A DNA stretch of 15,473 nucleotides from Nitrospirota bacterium (GCA_029881175.1 JAOUNC010000016.1:1-15473); one strand, 5' to 3'. Counted from the stretch's first letter, positions 1 to 7,200 are shown. The notes: generated from the letters alone by a model not told the origin. Numbers and translations are program-made.

Positions 1-1
1 G

Positions 2-1360
2 GCTTCCCGCCCAGCGTTACAACGCCACATTCAATGTGGCCGGAAGTCCGATGGCACGTTTCATTGGACTTATCCCAAAAATCCTTCGGCTTCGGATTCG
101 ATGACCTATGGAGGATTACGAATTTTTAACTCAGTCACGCGCCAGGCCATTCCGTTTGGTTTTGAGCGTCCCATCGGGCCGAAGGTCGGACATTTTTTAG
201 GGTTTCTCACCGGACGAAATTCCATGGGGGAAATTCAGACCGTGGCCCAAGCCAGTGGTCGAGATCTTGAGTCTCAACTCCTTCGGCTCTTTACCCTGTT
301 GAATGATCATGATTGTTTAGCGATTGCTCCCAAATCCTCAGTTGAGGAACATTGGCGACAGGTCACGGGAGATCAAGATGTCGTCCATATCGGGCATGCC
401 GCGTTGATGTACCGTCACCAGGAACATTTCGTCTGGTTCGATCCCTGGCTCATGCCATGGTTTGCTGAATCACCTGTGCCGTCCTTATGGAGCAACTTGC
501 TGCCACGGCCCTCGGCGGTCTTCTTGACGCATGACCACGACGATCATGTCGATCCTCGCACGCTCTATCATCTACCTAAAGACATCCCGATTATTGTTCC
601 CAGCCGGCGCAATCGAAAAACCTTTCACTATGATTATCTCTCTCTGCTCAGGGAATTGGGGTTTACGCAGGTCAAAGAAATGGCGCATGGGGAATCCTGG
701 CGAGTGGGCGAGGCCGAGATCGTGTCTGTCCCATTCTATGGGGAAGATCCCTGCGATGTGGAACTGCCCCGTAATTGTTATTTAATCGTCGATCGGGGGC
801 GGAATGTGCTGGTGCATGCTGATAGCGGCCCCACCAATGATGGGCGTTCGGCACTCCAAAATCAGGTCATGAAAAAACTCGTGGCAAAATACGGCCCCAT
901 TCAATTGGTCTTTGCCTCACAGCAGCAACTTAAAGAAGTCCGTAGCTATGCCGCCTATGCCTGTCTCTCGCATCCAGGGCAATGGCTGGATGTGGGAGAA
1001 AACGGCTTTCTTACCAATGGCTATCTCTCGGAACTGTGTCAAACGGCGCAAGCCAAACAATTTGTGTCCTATGCCACCGGGGGAGCTGATTGGTATCCCG
1101 ATCACCTCTCTTTTATGTTTAGTGGGCGCAATCCAGCTCGAACAGCCTTATTGACAGCCCATTGGGATCCACCGGAAGGTCTTAGGCAGGATTTGAAACC
1201 GTTTGGGTGCGGCTATCATTGTGCCCAGGCCTTTGATGTATTCCAACCTGGCTCTCAAGGAGAAACGACGATTCGTCACCTGTCCGACCCGTTGGCTCCG
1301 GTCACTCTCTACCAATTAGATCATGAGGTTCCAGCATTTTTACGAAACCCACGGGCATAA
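2..1360 (+). CDS. MBL-fold metallohydrolase with N-terminal winged-helix-like region (5' end outside window)
   Basis: A metallo-beta-lactamase-fold protein. The frame is open from base 2, and the first ATG (101) has no ribosome binding site in front of it, so the true start probably lies left of the window. Counting from the ATG at 101 (419 residues), about residues 25-75 look like a small winged-helix domain resembling PqqD-type domains (my inference). A metallohydrolase domain follows, with the zinc-binding motif THDHDDH near residue 142; an HADSG segment near residue 238 and an HLSF segment near residue 337 supply further histidines. The overall look is of the UlaG/CMP-Neu5Ac-hydroxylase-like branch, which acts on phosphodiester, lactone or similar substrates; the substrate cannot be read from the sequence. 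There is no signal peptide in the visible part. A 131-bp gap separates it from the next gene. The fold is secure and the function is not. Confidence 0.8.
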   Translation, partial: ASRPALQRHIQCGRKSDGTFHWTYPKNPSASDSMTYGGLRIFNSVTRQAIPFGFERPIGPKVGHFLGFLTGRNSMGEIQTVAQASGRDLESQLLRLFTLLNDHDCLAIAPKSSVEEHWRQVTGDQDVVHIGHAALMYRHQEHFVWFDPWLMPWFAESPVPSLWSNLLPRPSAVFLTHDHDDHVDPRTLYHLPKDIPIIVPSRRNRKTFHYDYLSLLRELGFTQVKEMAHGESWRVGEAEIVSVPFYGEDPCDVELPRNCYLIVDRGRNVLVHADSGPTNDGRSALQNQVMKKLVAKYGPIQLVFASQQQLKEVRSYAAYACLSHPGQWLDVGENGFLTNGYLSELCQTAQAKQFVSYATGGADWYPDHLSFMFSGRNPARTALLTAHWDPPEGLRQDLKPFGCGYHCAQAFDVFQPGSQGETTIRHLSDPLAPVTLYQLDHEVPAFLRNPRA

Positions 1361-1408
1361 GCATTTTTTTCAGTATAATCCGCCCGTCGGCTCGTTAAAA
1401 CTGATATC

Positions 1409-1437
1409 TTGGCCTCCTGACTGAAGTTCGGTATGAT
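1409..1437 (+). promoter_or_regulatory. putative sigma70-type promoter for the RicT/PSP1 gene
   Basis: A TTGGCC element (1409-1414, 4 of 6 consensus bases) and TATGAT (1432-1437, 5 of 6) are separated by exactly 17 bp. The start codon of the PSP1-family gene lies 54 bp downstream of the -10 box. Placement in a 131-bp gap after the previous stop codon supports it. This is a consensus match by eye only. Confidence 0.45.
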
Positions 1438-1491
1438 TCAGTCTCATTCATTTAGAAAAGAAAAATTTATTTATGTTGGGGACCATTAGTC

Positions 1492-2217
1492 ATGGCACCG
1501 GAAATTGAAGATCAAGAAACCCTCCCTGACCAGGTGATTGTGGTTGGCGTCAAAGTACGGGATATCGGTGAGGTAAAGAAAACGCAGACCGACGATCCTT
1601 CGATCAAAGTCGGCGATTGGGTCCTGTTGGATTTGGACAATGACCATACGTTTGGGAAAGTCTATCTCCCTCCGCAATATTTGCCATTTACTCCACCCAT
1701 GCGGGCGATGCGGAAGATTATTCGCAAGGCGAACGAAGAAGACGAACGTAACGTGACCCGTCAACAGCGGATGGCGCAAGAAGGCCATGACTTTTGCCTG
1801 GAACTGATTGAGACCTTAGGTCTTCAGATGAAATTGGTGGAAGTTTTTGGTTCATTTTTACGGCGATCCTTAACCTTTACCTATACGGCTGATGAACGCA
1901 TCGACTTCCGGCAACTCGTCAAAGATCTCGCACGTCGCTTCGGCTGCCGAATTGAAATGCGGCAAATATCGACACGGGAAGAAGCCGGACGGCTCAGTGG
2001 CGTGGATACCTGTGGGTTGGTGTTGTGTTGCTCAAGTTTTTTAACGGATTTCAAACCGGTGTATCCACGCGGTCGTGGAGATGGTCCGATGAGCAACATG
2101 GATAGCCATCGCATTGGCGTCTGTGGCCGTCTCAAATGTTGTTTGTTATATGAAGAAGAAGACTGGACGCTCGTCCGACGAAAGCCCCCTGCGCTCATTC
2201 GTCCTATGAAGCGCTAA
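1492..2217 (+). CDS. ricT: PSP1-family protein, RicT (YaaT)-like
   Basis: A cytosolic protein of the PSP1 C-terminal family, 241 residues. In Bacillus subtilis the homologue RicT (YaaT) is part of the RicA-RicF-RicT complex, which carries [4Fe-4S] clusters and affects RNA processing with RNase Y and development. The signature is clear: DTCGLVLCCSSFL (residues 172-184) and CGRLKCCLLYE (211-221), giving cysteines 174, 179, 180, 211, 216 and 217 in the family pattern. The N-terminal half (about 15-60) is the beta-rich part, and residues 75-105 are charged and likely helical. The ATG at 1492 has GGGGA at 1478-1482, 9 nt away. No ricA or ricF gene is visible here, so the complex known from Firmicutes should not be assumed. 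The family call is strong; the role in this organism is inferred. Confidence 0.88.
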   Translation: MAPEIEDQETLPDQVIVVGVKVRDIGEVKKTQTDDPSIKVGDWVLLDLDNDHTFGKVYLPPQYLPFTPPMRAMRKIIRKANEEDERNVTRQQRMAQEGHDFCLELIETLGLQMKLVEVFGSFLRRSLTFTYTADERIDFRQLVKDLARRFGCRIEMRQISTREEAGRLSGVDTCGLVLCCSSFLTDFKPVYPRGRGDGPMSNMDSHRIGVCGRLKCCLLYEEEDWTLVRRKPPALIRPMKR

Positions 2218-2241
2218 ATTTTTTGGTAAGAGGAGCAGGGT

Positions 2242-2295
2242 ATGGGCGCGTGTAGGCCTTTTAAAATCACAAGATTGGAGCCATCACGTTCGTGA
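2242..2295 (+). CDS. possible 17-codon leader ORF overlapping the DsrE-like gene start
   Basis: An ATG at 2242 is preceded by a good Shine-Dalgarno AGGAG (2231-2235, 6-nt spacer). The frame encodes MGACRPFKITRLEPSRS and stops with TGA at 2293-2295, which overlaps the GTG start codon (2292-2294) of the next gene. This arrangement fits translational coupling: ribosomes ending the leader could restart on the DsrE-like gene, whose own GGAG (2277-2280) is 11 nt away. There is no run of one amino acid, so classical attenuation is not indicated. It could be chance; only the strong RBS and the exact stop/start overlap favour it. Confidence 0.3.
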   Translation: MGACRPFKITRLEPSRS

Positions 2296-2735
2296 GTGCG
2301 GGACCATTAGGCCAGGGTGGGGCGAAACCACGATTTGTCATTTACGCGCACAATGCAACCTACGATAAACTGCATCAAGTAGCCACCCTGGGGCTCACCG
2401 CTGCGGCTATGGGGAAAGAAGTGATGGTCGTGTTGCTCTTTTGGACCATCAAGAAATTGGCCGAAGGCCGGTTAAACGAATTAGATTTCCCTCCGGAATA
2501 TGCCGCGCAGGCTCCTGAAGTGGCTCGATTGATTCGAGAGCGGAAGGTCCCGTTGATTACCGACATGTTCCGGGAAGCGAAGGAAGTCGGGCACTTTAAA
2601 CTGGTGGCCTGTAGCGCCGGTCTGGAATACATGGGGGTTGACGCCCAAGCCGTGAATGATGGGGTCGACGAAGTGATGGGGCTCCCTGCCATTTTGGCCG
2701 CTTGCGCAGGCGCCGAAACCACCCTGTTTATCTAA
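2292..2735 (+). CDS. DsrE/DsrF-like sulfur-relay family protein
   Basis: A small soluble protein of 147 residues resembling the DsrE/DsrF/DsrH-like group (DsrE2-type). Members carry or transfer sulfur on a conserved cysteine, or serve as accessory proteins of sulfur and iron-sulfur metabolism. After a flexible start (1-13) the body begins with the beta strand RFVIYAH (14-20), then an Ala-rich helix, the strand EVMVVLLF (43-50) and the segment VACSAGLEYMGV (105-116), whose Cys107 is at the position of the family's active cysteine. A second Cys (138) is near the C-terminus. The GTG start is chosen because the family core begins about 12 residues later and no upstream in-frame start exists before the preceding coding region. 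No dsr or other sulfur-oxidation genes are nearby, so the partner is unknown. Confidence 0.72.
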   Translation: MSAGPLGQGGAKPRFVIYAHNATYDKLHQVATLGLTAAAMGKEVMVVLLFWTIKKLAEGRLNELDFPPEYAAQAPEVARLIRERKVPLITDMFREAKEVGHFKLVACSAGLEYMGVDAQAVNDGVDEVMGLPAILAACAGAETTLFI

Positions 2736-2834
2736 CATTCCTGAAAATTTGAATTCCCACGCATTGTTCGAATACCCCGGTTTTTCTTGACAAAGCGCGA
2801 GAACGGGTGCTACCTCCTGTGGATGGTTCCTACC

Positions 2835-3584
2835 ATGGAAAATTCTCAAATTCCAGGCAAAGCTGCCTCGACATGGACCGGTCCAGCGCGCGAGCAGGCC
2901 GTTCAGCGGATGTTTACGGGTATTGCCCGTTTTTATGATCTGAATAACTCCCTCCTCAGTTTCGGCCTGCATCATTCCTGGAAACGCAAAGCCATCGCAC
3001 ATATCCCAAGCCATCCGGGAACACAGGCCTTAGATTTGGGTGCCGGGACCTGCGACCTGGCTATTTTGTTGGATCGCCATTTGCAGTTTTCGTCAAAAAT
3101 CGTCGCGGCTGATTTGAATGTGGCCATGCTGCGGGTGGGCCAGAAAAAGCTCCGGACTCAACAGTTGGGAGAACGCATTACCTGTTTACAGATGAATGCC
3201 GAGCATTTCACCTTTCCGGACCAGTCTTTCGATTCGGTGACGGCTGGCTTTTGTGTTCGTAATGTGGGCAATCTTTCGCAAGCCCTCAAGGAAATTTGCC
3301 GGGTCTTGAAACCCGGCGGACGGTTTGTTTGTTTGGAATTTTCCCGGCCGGTTTCGTCGGGATTTCGCAAGATCTATGATTGGTACTCCTTCCATCTGTT
3401 GCCCTGGATTGGAACGGTGGTGGCACGTGATGGCACAGGAGTCTATGAATATTTGCCAGCCTCGATACGAAATTTTCCCGATCAATCACGCTTATGTGTG
3501 TTGCTGAAAGATGCGGGGTTTCAGACTGTGGACTATCACAATCTGACGGGCGGTATCGTCGCGATCCATGTGGCGGTGAAATAA
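2835..3584 (+). CDS. ubiE: UbiE/MenG-type quinone C-methyltransferase
   Basis: An S-adenosylmethionine-dependent methyltransferase of the UbiE/MenG/COQ5 family, which adds the ring C-methyl group in menaquinone (or ubiquinone) synthesis at the inner membrane. From the ATG at 2835 it has 249 residues, the usual family length. Visible motifs are FTGIARFYDLNNSLLSFGLHHSWKR near the start, the SAM-binding loop LDLGAGTCD (about 61-69), the family signature around GFCVRNVGNLSQAL, VLKPGGRFVCLEFSRP, and the late GVYEYLPASIRNFPDQ block. The start at 2835 is preferred over ATG 2823 or TTG 2787 because GGATGG (2821-2826) sits 8 nt upstream and the other two starts lack a site. Menaquinone is the likelier quinone if this is Nitrospirota. 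The next gene starts 4 nt after the stop, implying cotranscription. Confidence 0.92.
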   Translation: MENSQIPGKAASTWTGPAREQAVQRMFTGIARFYDLNNSLLSFGLHHSWKRKAIAHIPSHPGTQALDLGAGTCDLAILLDRHLQFSSKIVAADLNVAMLRVGQKKLRTQQLGERITCLQMNAEHFTFPDQSFDSVTAGFCVRNVGNLSQALKEICRVLKPGGRFVCLEFSRPVSSGFRKIYDWYSFHLLPWIGTVVARDGTGVYEYLPASIRNFPDQSRLCVLLKDAGFQTVDYHNLTGGIVAIHVAVK

Positions 3585-3588
3585 CGCC

Positions 3589-5220
3589 ATGCATTCAGTC
3601 CTGTATGTTTTTCTGCCGTGCAAAAAAGTCTATCCCACGGGGATTACCTACCTGGCCGATTTTATCCATCGGCGTCGGCCTGATGTTCGTCAGCAAATCC
3701 TAGATCTCTCTCTCTTTCCGCCCAATCAACGTCAAGACAAACTTCGTGAAGCTACCAAAGCTTTCAAGCCTGAGTTGGTCTGTTTTTCGTGGCGGGATAT
3801 TCAAATTTTTTCCCCACATGAGGGGGACGAGTCCCTCGAACATGCCTTCAATTTCTACTACGCCAGCAACCCGTTTAAACGGGTCGTCGCCTCTTTTCAG
3901 GGGCTTCGCAATCTGTACCGGTATTACACCGATATTCGACACAATCTTTCCTATCCCTGGTTGATTCAAAAAGAATTTCCTTCGGCCAGAATGATGATCG
4001 GGGGCGGGGCATTTACCGCGTTTGCGGATCAGCTGATTGAGAAGCTTCCAGAAGGCATCGTGGGTATTTTGGGCGAAGGAGAAGATGCCATCCTGAAGGT
4101 GCTCAATGGTGATTCGCTGAGTGAGGAACGATTTATCATTCGAGCACACGGGCGTGTCACCAAAGGGGTGAAACCGACTCCGGCCTTGTTGGATTCCTTG
4201 TCGGTCGACATTCCTTATCTGACCTCGATTTTCCCCCAATATCGGGAATACATTGGAGAATGTATTGGCGTGCAAAGCAAACGCGGCTGTCCCTACGATT
4301 GTGCGTTTTGTCTCTATCCTTATATTGAGGGCAAACGTGTACGCTACCGCCCTGCGGAAAATGTCGTGCAGGATATCGCTCAGTATTACCATCAATGGGG
4401 CGCACGACGGTTCTGGTTTACGGACGCACAATTTATTACCGGTAAAGAAGCGTATCCGCAATGCACCGAGATTTTAGAACGGATTATTTCAGAGAAACTC
4501 GACATTGAATGGTCGGGCTATATCCGAACCTCACTCATTAATGCCTCAATGGCTAAACTGATGGTGCAATCAGGCGTGGGAGATTTGGAAGTGGCGGTGA
4601 CCGCAGGATCCCAAAAAGTGCTTAACAGCATGCACATGGGATTCAAGCTGGAACATCTCTATGACGGATGCCGTCATCTCAAAGAAGCCGGGTTTAATGG
4701 GCGGGTGATTCTCAATTATTCATTGAATTCCCCAGATGAAACCGAAGATTCTCTGTTGCAAAGTGTTGAGTCGTATAAAATCGTGGCTTCCATCTTAGGA
4801 GAAGATCGGGTTTTCCCCTTGATGTTTTTCTTAGGCATTCAACCGAATACGGATCTGGAAGCTCGCCTGCTTTCAGAGGGCTATCTGTCGAATGGCTACA
4901 ACCCCCTGAGCCTCACGCCCTGGAACATCAAAAAGATGCTCTACAATCCCGCCCCGCTCAACAAAATCATCGCCAAAGCCTGTCTCGCGGCATGGGGCCG
5001 CAAGCATGGCTCGAAGGATCCCCGCCCCTGGTCAGGCAGCTTGAGCCAAAGTGCGACCCAACAACAAGGCCACGCCTACGCAGACACCAGCCTTTCCAAA
5101 GGTTTCGAAACTAACTCCGGCCGCGACGCCCTTCTTACCCTGGAAGAAATCCTCCGCTCCCGCCGCCCCAAAGATTCTCAGGCTCTCTCTCCGGCCCCCG
5201 AACCCAATCCGTCTCGGTAA
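3589..5220 (+). CDS. B12-binding-type radical SAM enzyme, substrate unknown
   Basis: A 543-residue protein with the layout of cobalamin-type (class B-like) radical SAM enzymes. Residues 1-175 form a Rossmann-like domain, including PTGITYLADFI (16-26), MMIGGGAF (135-142) and GEGEDAILK (162-170), the usual pattern of the B12-binding half. It lacks an obvious DxHxxG motif, so cobalamin may bind base-off without a lower His ligand, or not at all. The radical SAM core follows, with CPYDCAFC (234-241; Cys234, 238 and 241 bind the cluster) and DLEVAVTAGSQKVL (332-345). The C-terminal tail from about residue 480 is Ser/Pro/Gln-rich and looks disordered. Start: GGTGA (3575-3579) lies 9 nt before ATG 3589, inside the end of ubiE. 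Family reactions include methylation, ring closure and lipid tailoring; the coupling to ubiE hints at quinone or isoprenoid lipid chemistry but does not show it. Confidence 0.8.
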   Translation: MHSVLYVFLPCKKVYPTGITYLADFIHRRRPDVRQQILDLSLFPPNQRQDKLREATKAFKPELVCFSWRDIQIFSPHEGDESLEHAFNFYYASNPFKRVVASFQGLRNLYRYYTDIRHNLSYPWLIQKEFPSARMMIGGGAFTAFADQLIEKLPEGIVGILGEGEDAILKVLNGDSLSEERFIIRAHGRVTKGVKPTPALLDSLSVDIPYLTSIFPQYREYIGECIGVQSKRGCPYDCAFCLYPYIEGKRVRYRPAENVVQDIAQYYHQWGARRFWFTDAQFITGKEAYPQCTEILERIISEKLDIEWSGYIRTSLINASMAKLMVQSGVGDLEVAVTAGSQKVLNSMHMGFKLEHLYDGCRHLKEAGFNGRVILNYSLNSPDETEDSLLQSVESYKIVASILGEDRVFPLMFFLGIQPNTDLEARLLSEGYLSNGYNPLSLTPWNIKKMLYNPAPLNKIIAKACLAAWGRKHGSKDPRPWSGSLSQSATQQQGHAYADTSLSKGFETNSGRDALLTLEEILRSRRPKDSQALSPAPEPNPSR

Positions 5221-5321
5221 TTGTTTTTTATTAGGACTGTGGACGAACGAAAGGTTTTCTGCGGCTTCTTATATTTAATTTTGCTTGGAAGAATGCGGCT
5301 CTGTTGTGAATCTTACGCCAT

Positions 5322-5915
5322 TTATTTAATCGTGAATTGCATGGTGCCGATGACGTTGCCGGCGTGGAGTTCCTGCCCGGGGGAGCCGTAGTAGATTTTG
5401 ACCTGGTAATGGCCAGGCTTCCAGCCTTCTTTCGGTTGGTAAATTTCAAAATATCCAAATCGTTGATTCATGTCCAGTTCAATCACATCTTTGTTAATCG
5501 GAATATCTGACGTGACCTGCCCGTCTTGCATTTCATACCAGGCCGCCGCAAATTGGCCAGGGGCATCTAAGGGTTGTCCTTCAAAGACGATGTAAAACAG
5601 ATCGGTGTCTGCGGAAAATTCTGAGATCCCTGGATCAACCGGTTTCACATAAGCATCTTCAATGGTCATCCAGCCGGGCCGACCAATGGAATCCCACGGC
5701 GTTTCATAGCCACGAGCCATGGTGATCCATGAAAACACGCCTTGAGGGCGGTTCCATTCTACCTGATCGAAGGCCATATCTTTGGGGGCATTGTTGTTGG
5801 TCGTCTGAGTGGTATTGCCAAAAGGATCACCGGCCCAGGATGGACTGGCGAGGAGACAAATAAGTAGCACCCAACCAATCCATCTGAGCAGAAGGGGAGT
5901 AATTAAAGCATGCAT
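5322..5915 (-). CDS. secreted protein of unknown function
   Basis: A 197-residue protein I do not recognise. It starts with a clear Sec signal peptide: Arg11, a hydrophobic stretch WIGWVLLICLLA (12-23) and a likely cleavage after SPSWA (residue 28). The mature part begins with an Asn/Thr-rich linker (about 33-44), is rich in aromatic residues, and ends in a beta-rich segment with YFEIYQPKEGWKPGHYQVKIYYG and a final MQFTIK. That pattern is common in Ig-like or beta-sandwich domains that end in a G-x-Y-x-V strand. It is probably periplasmic or exported. The ATG at 5915 has a near-perfect Shine-Dalgarno AGGAGGT (complement of 5921-5927) 5 nt upstream, so translation is expected to be strong. It converges with the radical SAM gene (101-bp gap with no convincing terminator), and a dispersed repeat begins 27 bp upstream. 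Confidence 0.75.
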   Translation of the reverse strand: MHALITPLLLRWIGWVLLICLLASPSWAGDPFGNTTQTTNNNAPKDMAFDQVEWNRPQGVFSWITMARGYETPWDSIGRPGWMTIEDAYVKPVDPGISEFSADTDLFYIVFEGQPLDAPGQFAAAWYEMQDGQVTSDIPINKDVIELDMNQRFGYFEIYQPKEGWKPGHYQVKIYYGSPGQELHAGNVIGTMQFTIK

Positions 5916-5942
5916 GAGGCACCTCCTGATGAGAAGGCGATG

Positions 5943-6150
5943 GGAAGTACGCTCCGCGCGTCAAACAAGGGTTGTCCCCTTCGGGATACGCTAAGCCATT
6001 GGCAGCCTTCCTTTCGGCATGGCTCAGGCCAGGACTGGACGAACCCTTCGACAAAGCTCAGGGCATACTTTTTTGAACAGCCCAGATGCCTCAGACACCC
6101 AACGTGTCTGTGGCCGTATTTGCCCTTTAAAAAATAATTATTCAACACTC
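5943..6150 (-). repeat. dispersed hairpin repeat, copy A (truncated, with an insertion)
   Basis: This copy matches 11518-11705 in reverse orientation. Bases 6070-6134 are identical, base for base, to the reverse complement of 11535-11599 (65 nt), and the similarity continues to 6150 with three differences. The core is a hairpin, CAGACAC-CCAAC-GTGTCTG (6092-6110), extended past a T-T mismatch by GCC/GGC (6088-6114). A second matching block, GGAAGTACGCTCCGCGCG (5943-5960), corresponds to half of the long palindrome of copy B. Between the two blocks copy A carries about 100 bases of other sequence, including a CCCTTCGACA-type palindrome. The block end at 5943 is the centre of copy B's palindrome, so copy A lacks the far arm. 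It lies 96 bp downstream of the HAD gene and just upstream of the secreted-protein gene, filling most of the 330-bp gap 5916-6245. Confidence 0.85.
6044..6063. repeat. short palindromic repeat, CCCTTCGACA...CAGGG type
   Basis: CCCTTCGACAAAGCTCAGGG with short complementary ends (CCCT/AGGG). A close relative is at 9638-9662. Similar palindromes are widely dispersed between genes in many bacterial genomes (recalled, not searched). Here it sits inside copy A of the larger repeat. Confidence 0.55.
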
Positions 6151-6245
6151 CCATATTTCATACCTTACTAGAGGGGAAAAGTGTTGTGCAATGCAGAGAT
6201 ATGGCCGACTGAGACGATGTGCCTGAAATTTTCGAGGAGATGACC

Positions 6246-7127
6246 TTATGGAGTCGGCGCGGGTACGCGACTCTTTTCGGTTCCTTGACGCCGTTCTTCT
6301 AACACGCCATTGGCAATTTCTTTGATATGTTGCTCAAGGATCAGCCGCAGATGGCTGCCTGCGCGATAATCCGCAGGCGCCATGAAATGGACCCGGTCGG
6401 CATGATGGGCGAGCTGGTAGCATTTTTCGAATGACCGACGGGTATTATCCGCAGCGTTATAGACTGCGACGGCAAACCCGCCGTTTTTCTTCATGAGGGT
6501 AAAACAGGGAACATCGGTCGGCCCATCGCCCACATAAATCATATGTCGAAACGGGACACGGCGCGCTTCTTCAGGCATATGATCATTGACATCCTGGTCC
6601 ATATCCAGCAACCCTTTATTCACGCGGAATAAAAATTGAGTTTTCTGCGTATGGCTGATTGTCCGTTTGGGGAAGCTGATGTGCCCGTCATCTTCGTCAA
6701 ATTCACAGCCGAAAATGGCTTTGACGTAGTTGGCAATTTGACTCCCGTCCAAAATAGCTTTGAGGCCTGAACTCACCACATAATGCTCCAGCCGAATACC
6801 CAGCTCTTCATATTCCTGTGGACTGAATAAGGCATTGAGTTCTTCAAAACAATCCGGGACACCAGGGAAGAAGGTGAGGTTGCCACCCATCAGTTGTAAG
6901 TCCTGATTGGACAGGGATCGGATGGCCTCGACTTCCAGCATGCGCTTCATATAGGCCAGCTCTTGATCGTACCCCTTTTCCTTTATTAAGGCCGTGCAGC
7001 TTGGCCAAAAATCTTTGGGTTCAATCCCCGCATGCCGGAGAATCGTATGGTCCTGCATGTAATGCGGACTCAAGGTATGATCAAAGTCATAGACAATGGC
7101 GATAATATTATGGGGGTGGTTCAACAT
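6246..7127 (-). CDS. HAD-superfamily phosphatase (phosphoserine-phosphatase-like fold)
   Basis: A cytosolic haloacid dehalogenase-type hydrolase, 293 residues. Motif I is DFDHT (14-18) with Asp14 as nucleophile and Asp16 as acid/base; motif II is VVSSG (117-121); a lysine at 162 (HTQKTQF) fits motif III; and motif IV is GDGPTD (200-205), which binds Mg2+. The large helical cap between motifs I and II (about 20-110) is like subfamily I enzymes of the PF12710 type. The substrate is unknown; phosphoserine phosphatase proper is shorter (about 210-230 residues) and differs in the cap. It is the last gene of the likely unit CbbQ-like ATPase, lipoprotein, HAD, starting 73 bp after the lipoprotein stop. 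The ATG at 7127 has only a weak ribosome binding site. The C-terminal tail (about 270-293) is charged and probably flexible. Confidence 0.85.
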   Translation of the reverse strand: MLNHPHNIIAIVYDFDHTLSPHYMQDHTILRHAGIEPKDFWPSCTALIKEKGYDQELAYMKRMLEVEAIRSLSNQDLQLMGGNLTFFPGVPDCFEELNALFSPQEYEELGIRLEHYVVSSGLKAILDGSQIANYVKAIFGCEFDEDDGHISFPKRTISHTQKTQFLFRVNKGLLDMDQDVNDHMPEEARRVPFRHMIYVGDGPTDVPCFTLMKKNGGFAVAVYNAADNTRRSFEKCYQLAHHADRVHFMAPADYRAGSHLRLILEQHIKEIANGVLEERRQGTEKSRVPAPTP

Positions 7128-7173
7128 GAAGGAACTAGTTTTGAAAGATTGCTAAATTTGCGGTTCTTCCAAT

Positions 7174-7196
7174 AGCCCTCACGATTTGTGAGAGCT
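7174..7196 (-). other. intergenic hairpin between lipoprotein and HAD genes
   Basis: On the - strand transcript, AGCUCUCAC-AAAUC-GUGAGGGCU can pair over 9 positions (one U-G wobble) around a 5-nt loop. It begins 4 nt after the lipoprotein stop codon. No U-tract follows, so it is not a standard intrinsic terminator. It could protect the upstream mRNA end or modulate read-through into the HAD gene. Confidence 0.4.
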
Positions 7197-7200
7197 GGGT

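Noticed and set aside
2787..2834. TTG start at 2787 for UbiE, and a perfect -35 hexamer TTGACA at the same bases
   Set aside because: The 16 extra residues do not resemble the family N-terminus and there is no ribosome binding site. As a promoter, no acceptable -10 box lies 16-18 bp downstream (the best is TACCTC).
3700..4461. 253-codon minus-strand ORF inside the radical SAM gene
   Set aside because: The sense frame has the CxxxCxxC motif and full-length domain logic; the antisense frame shows no recognisable motif.
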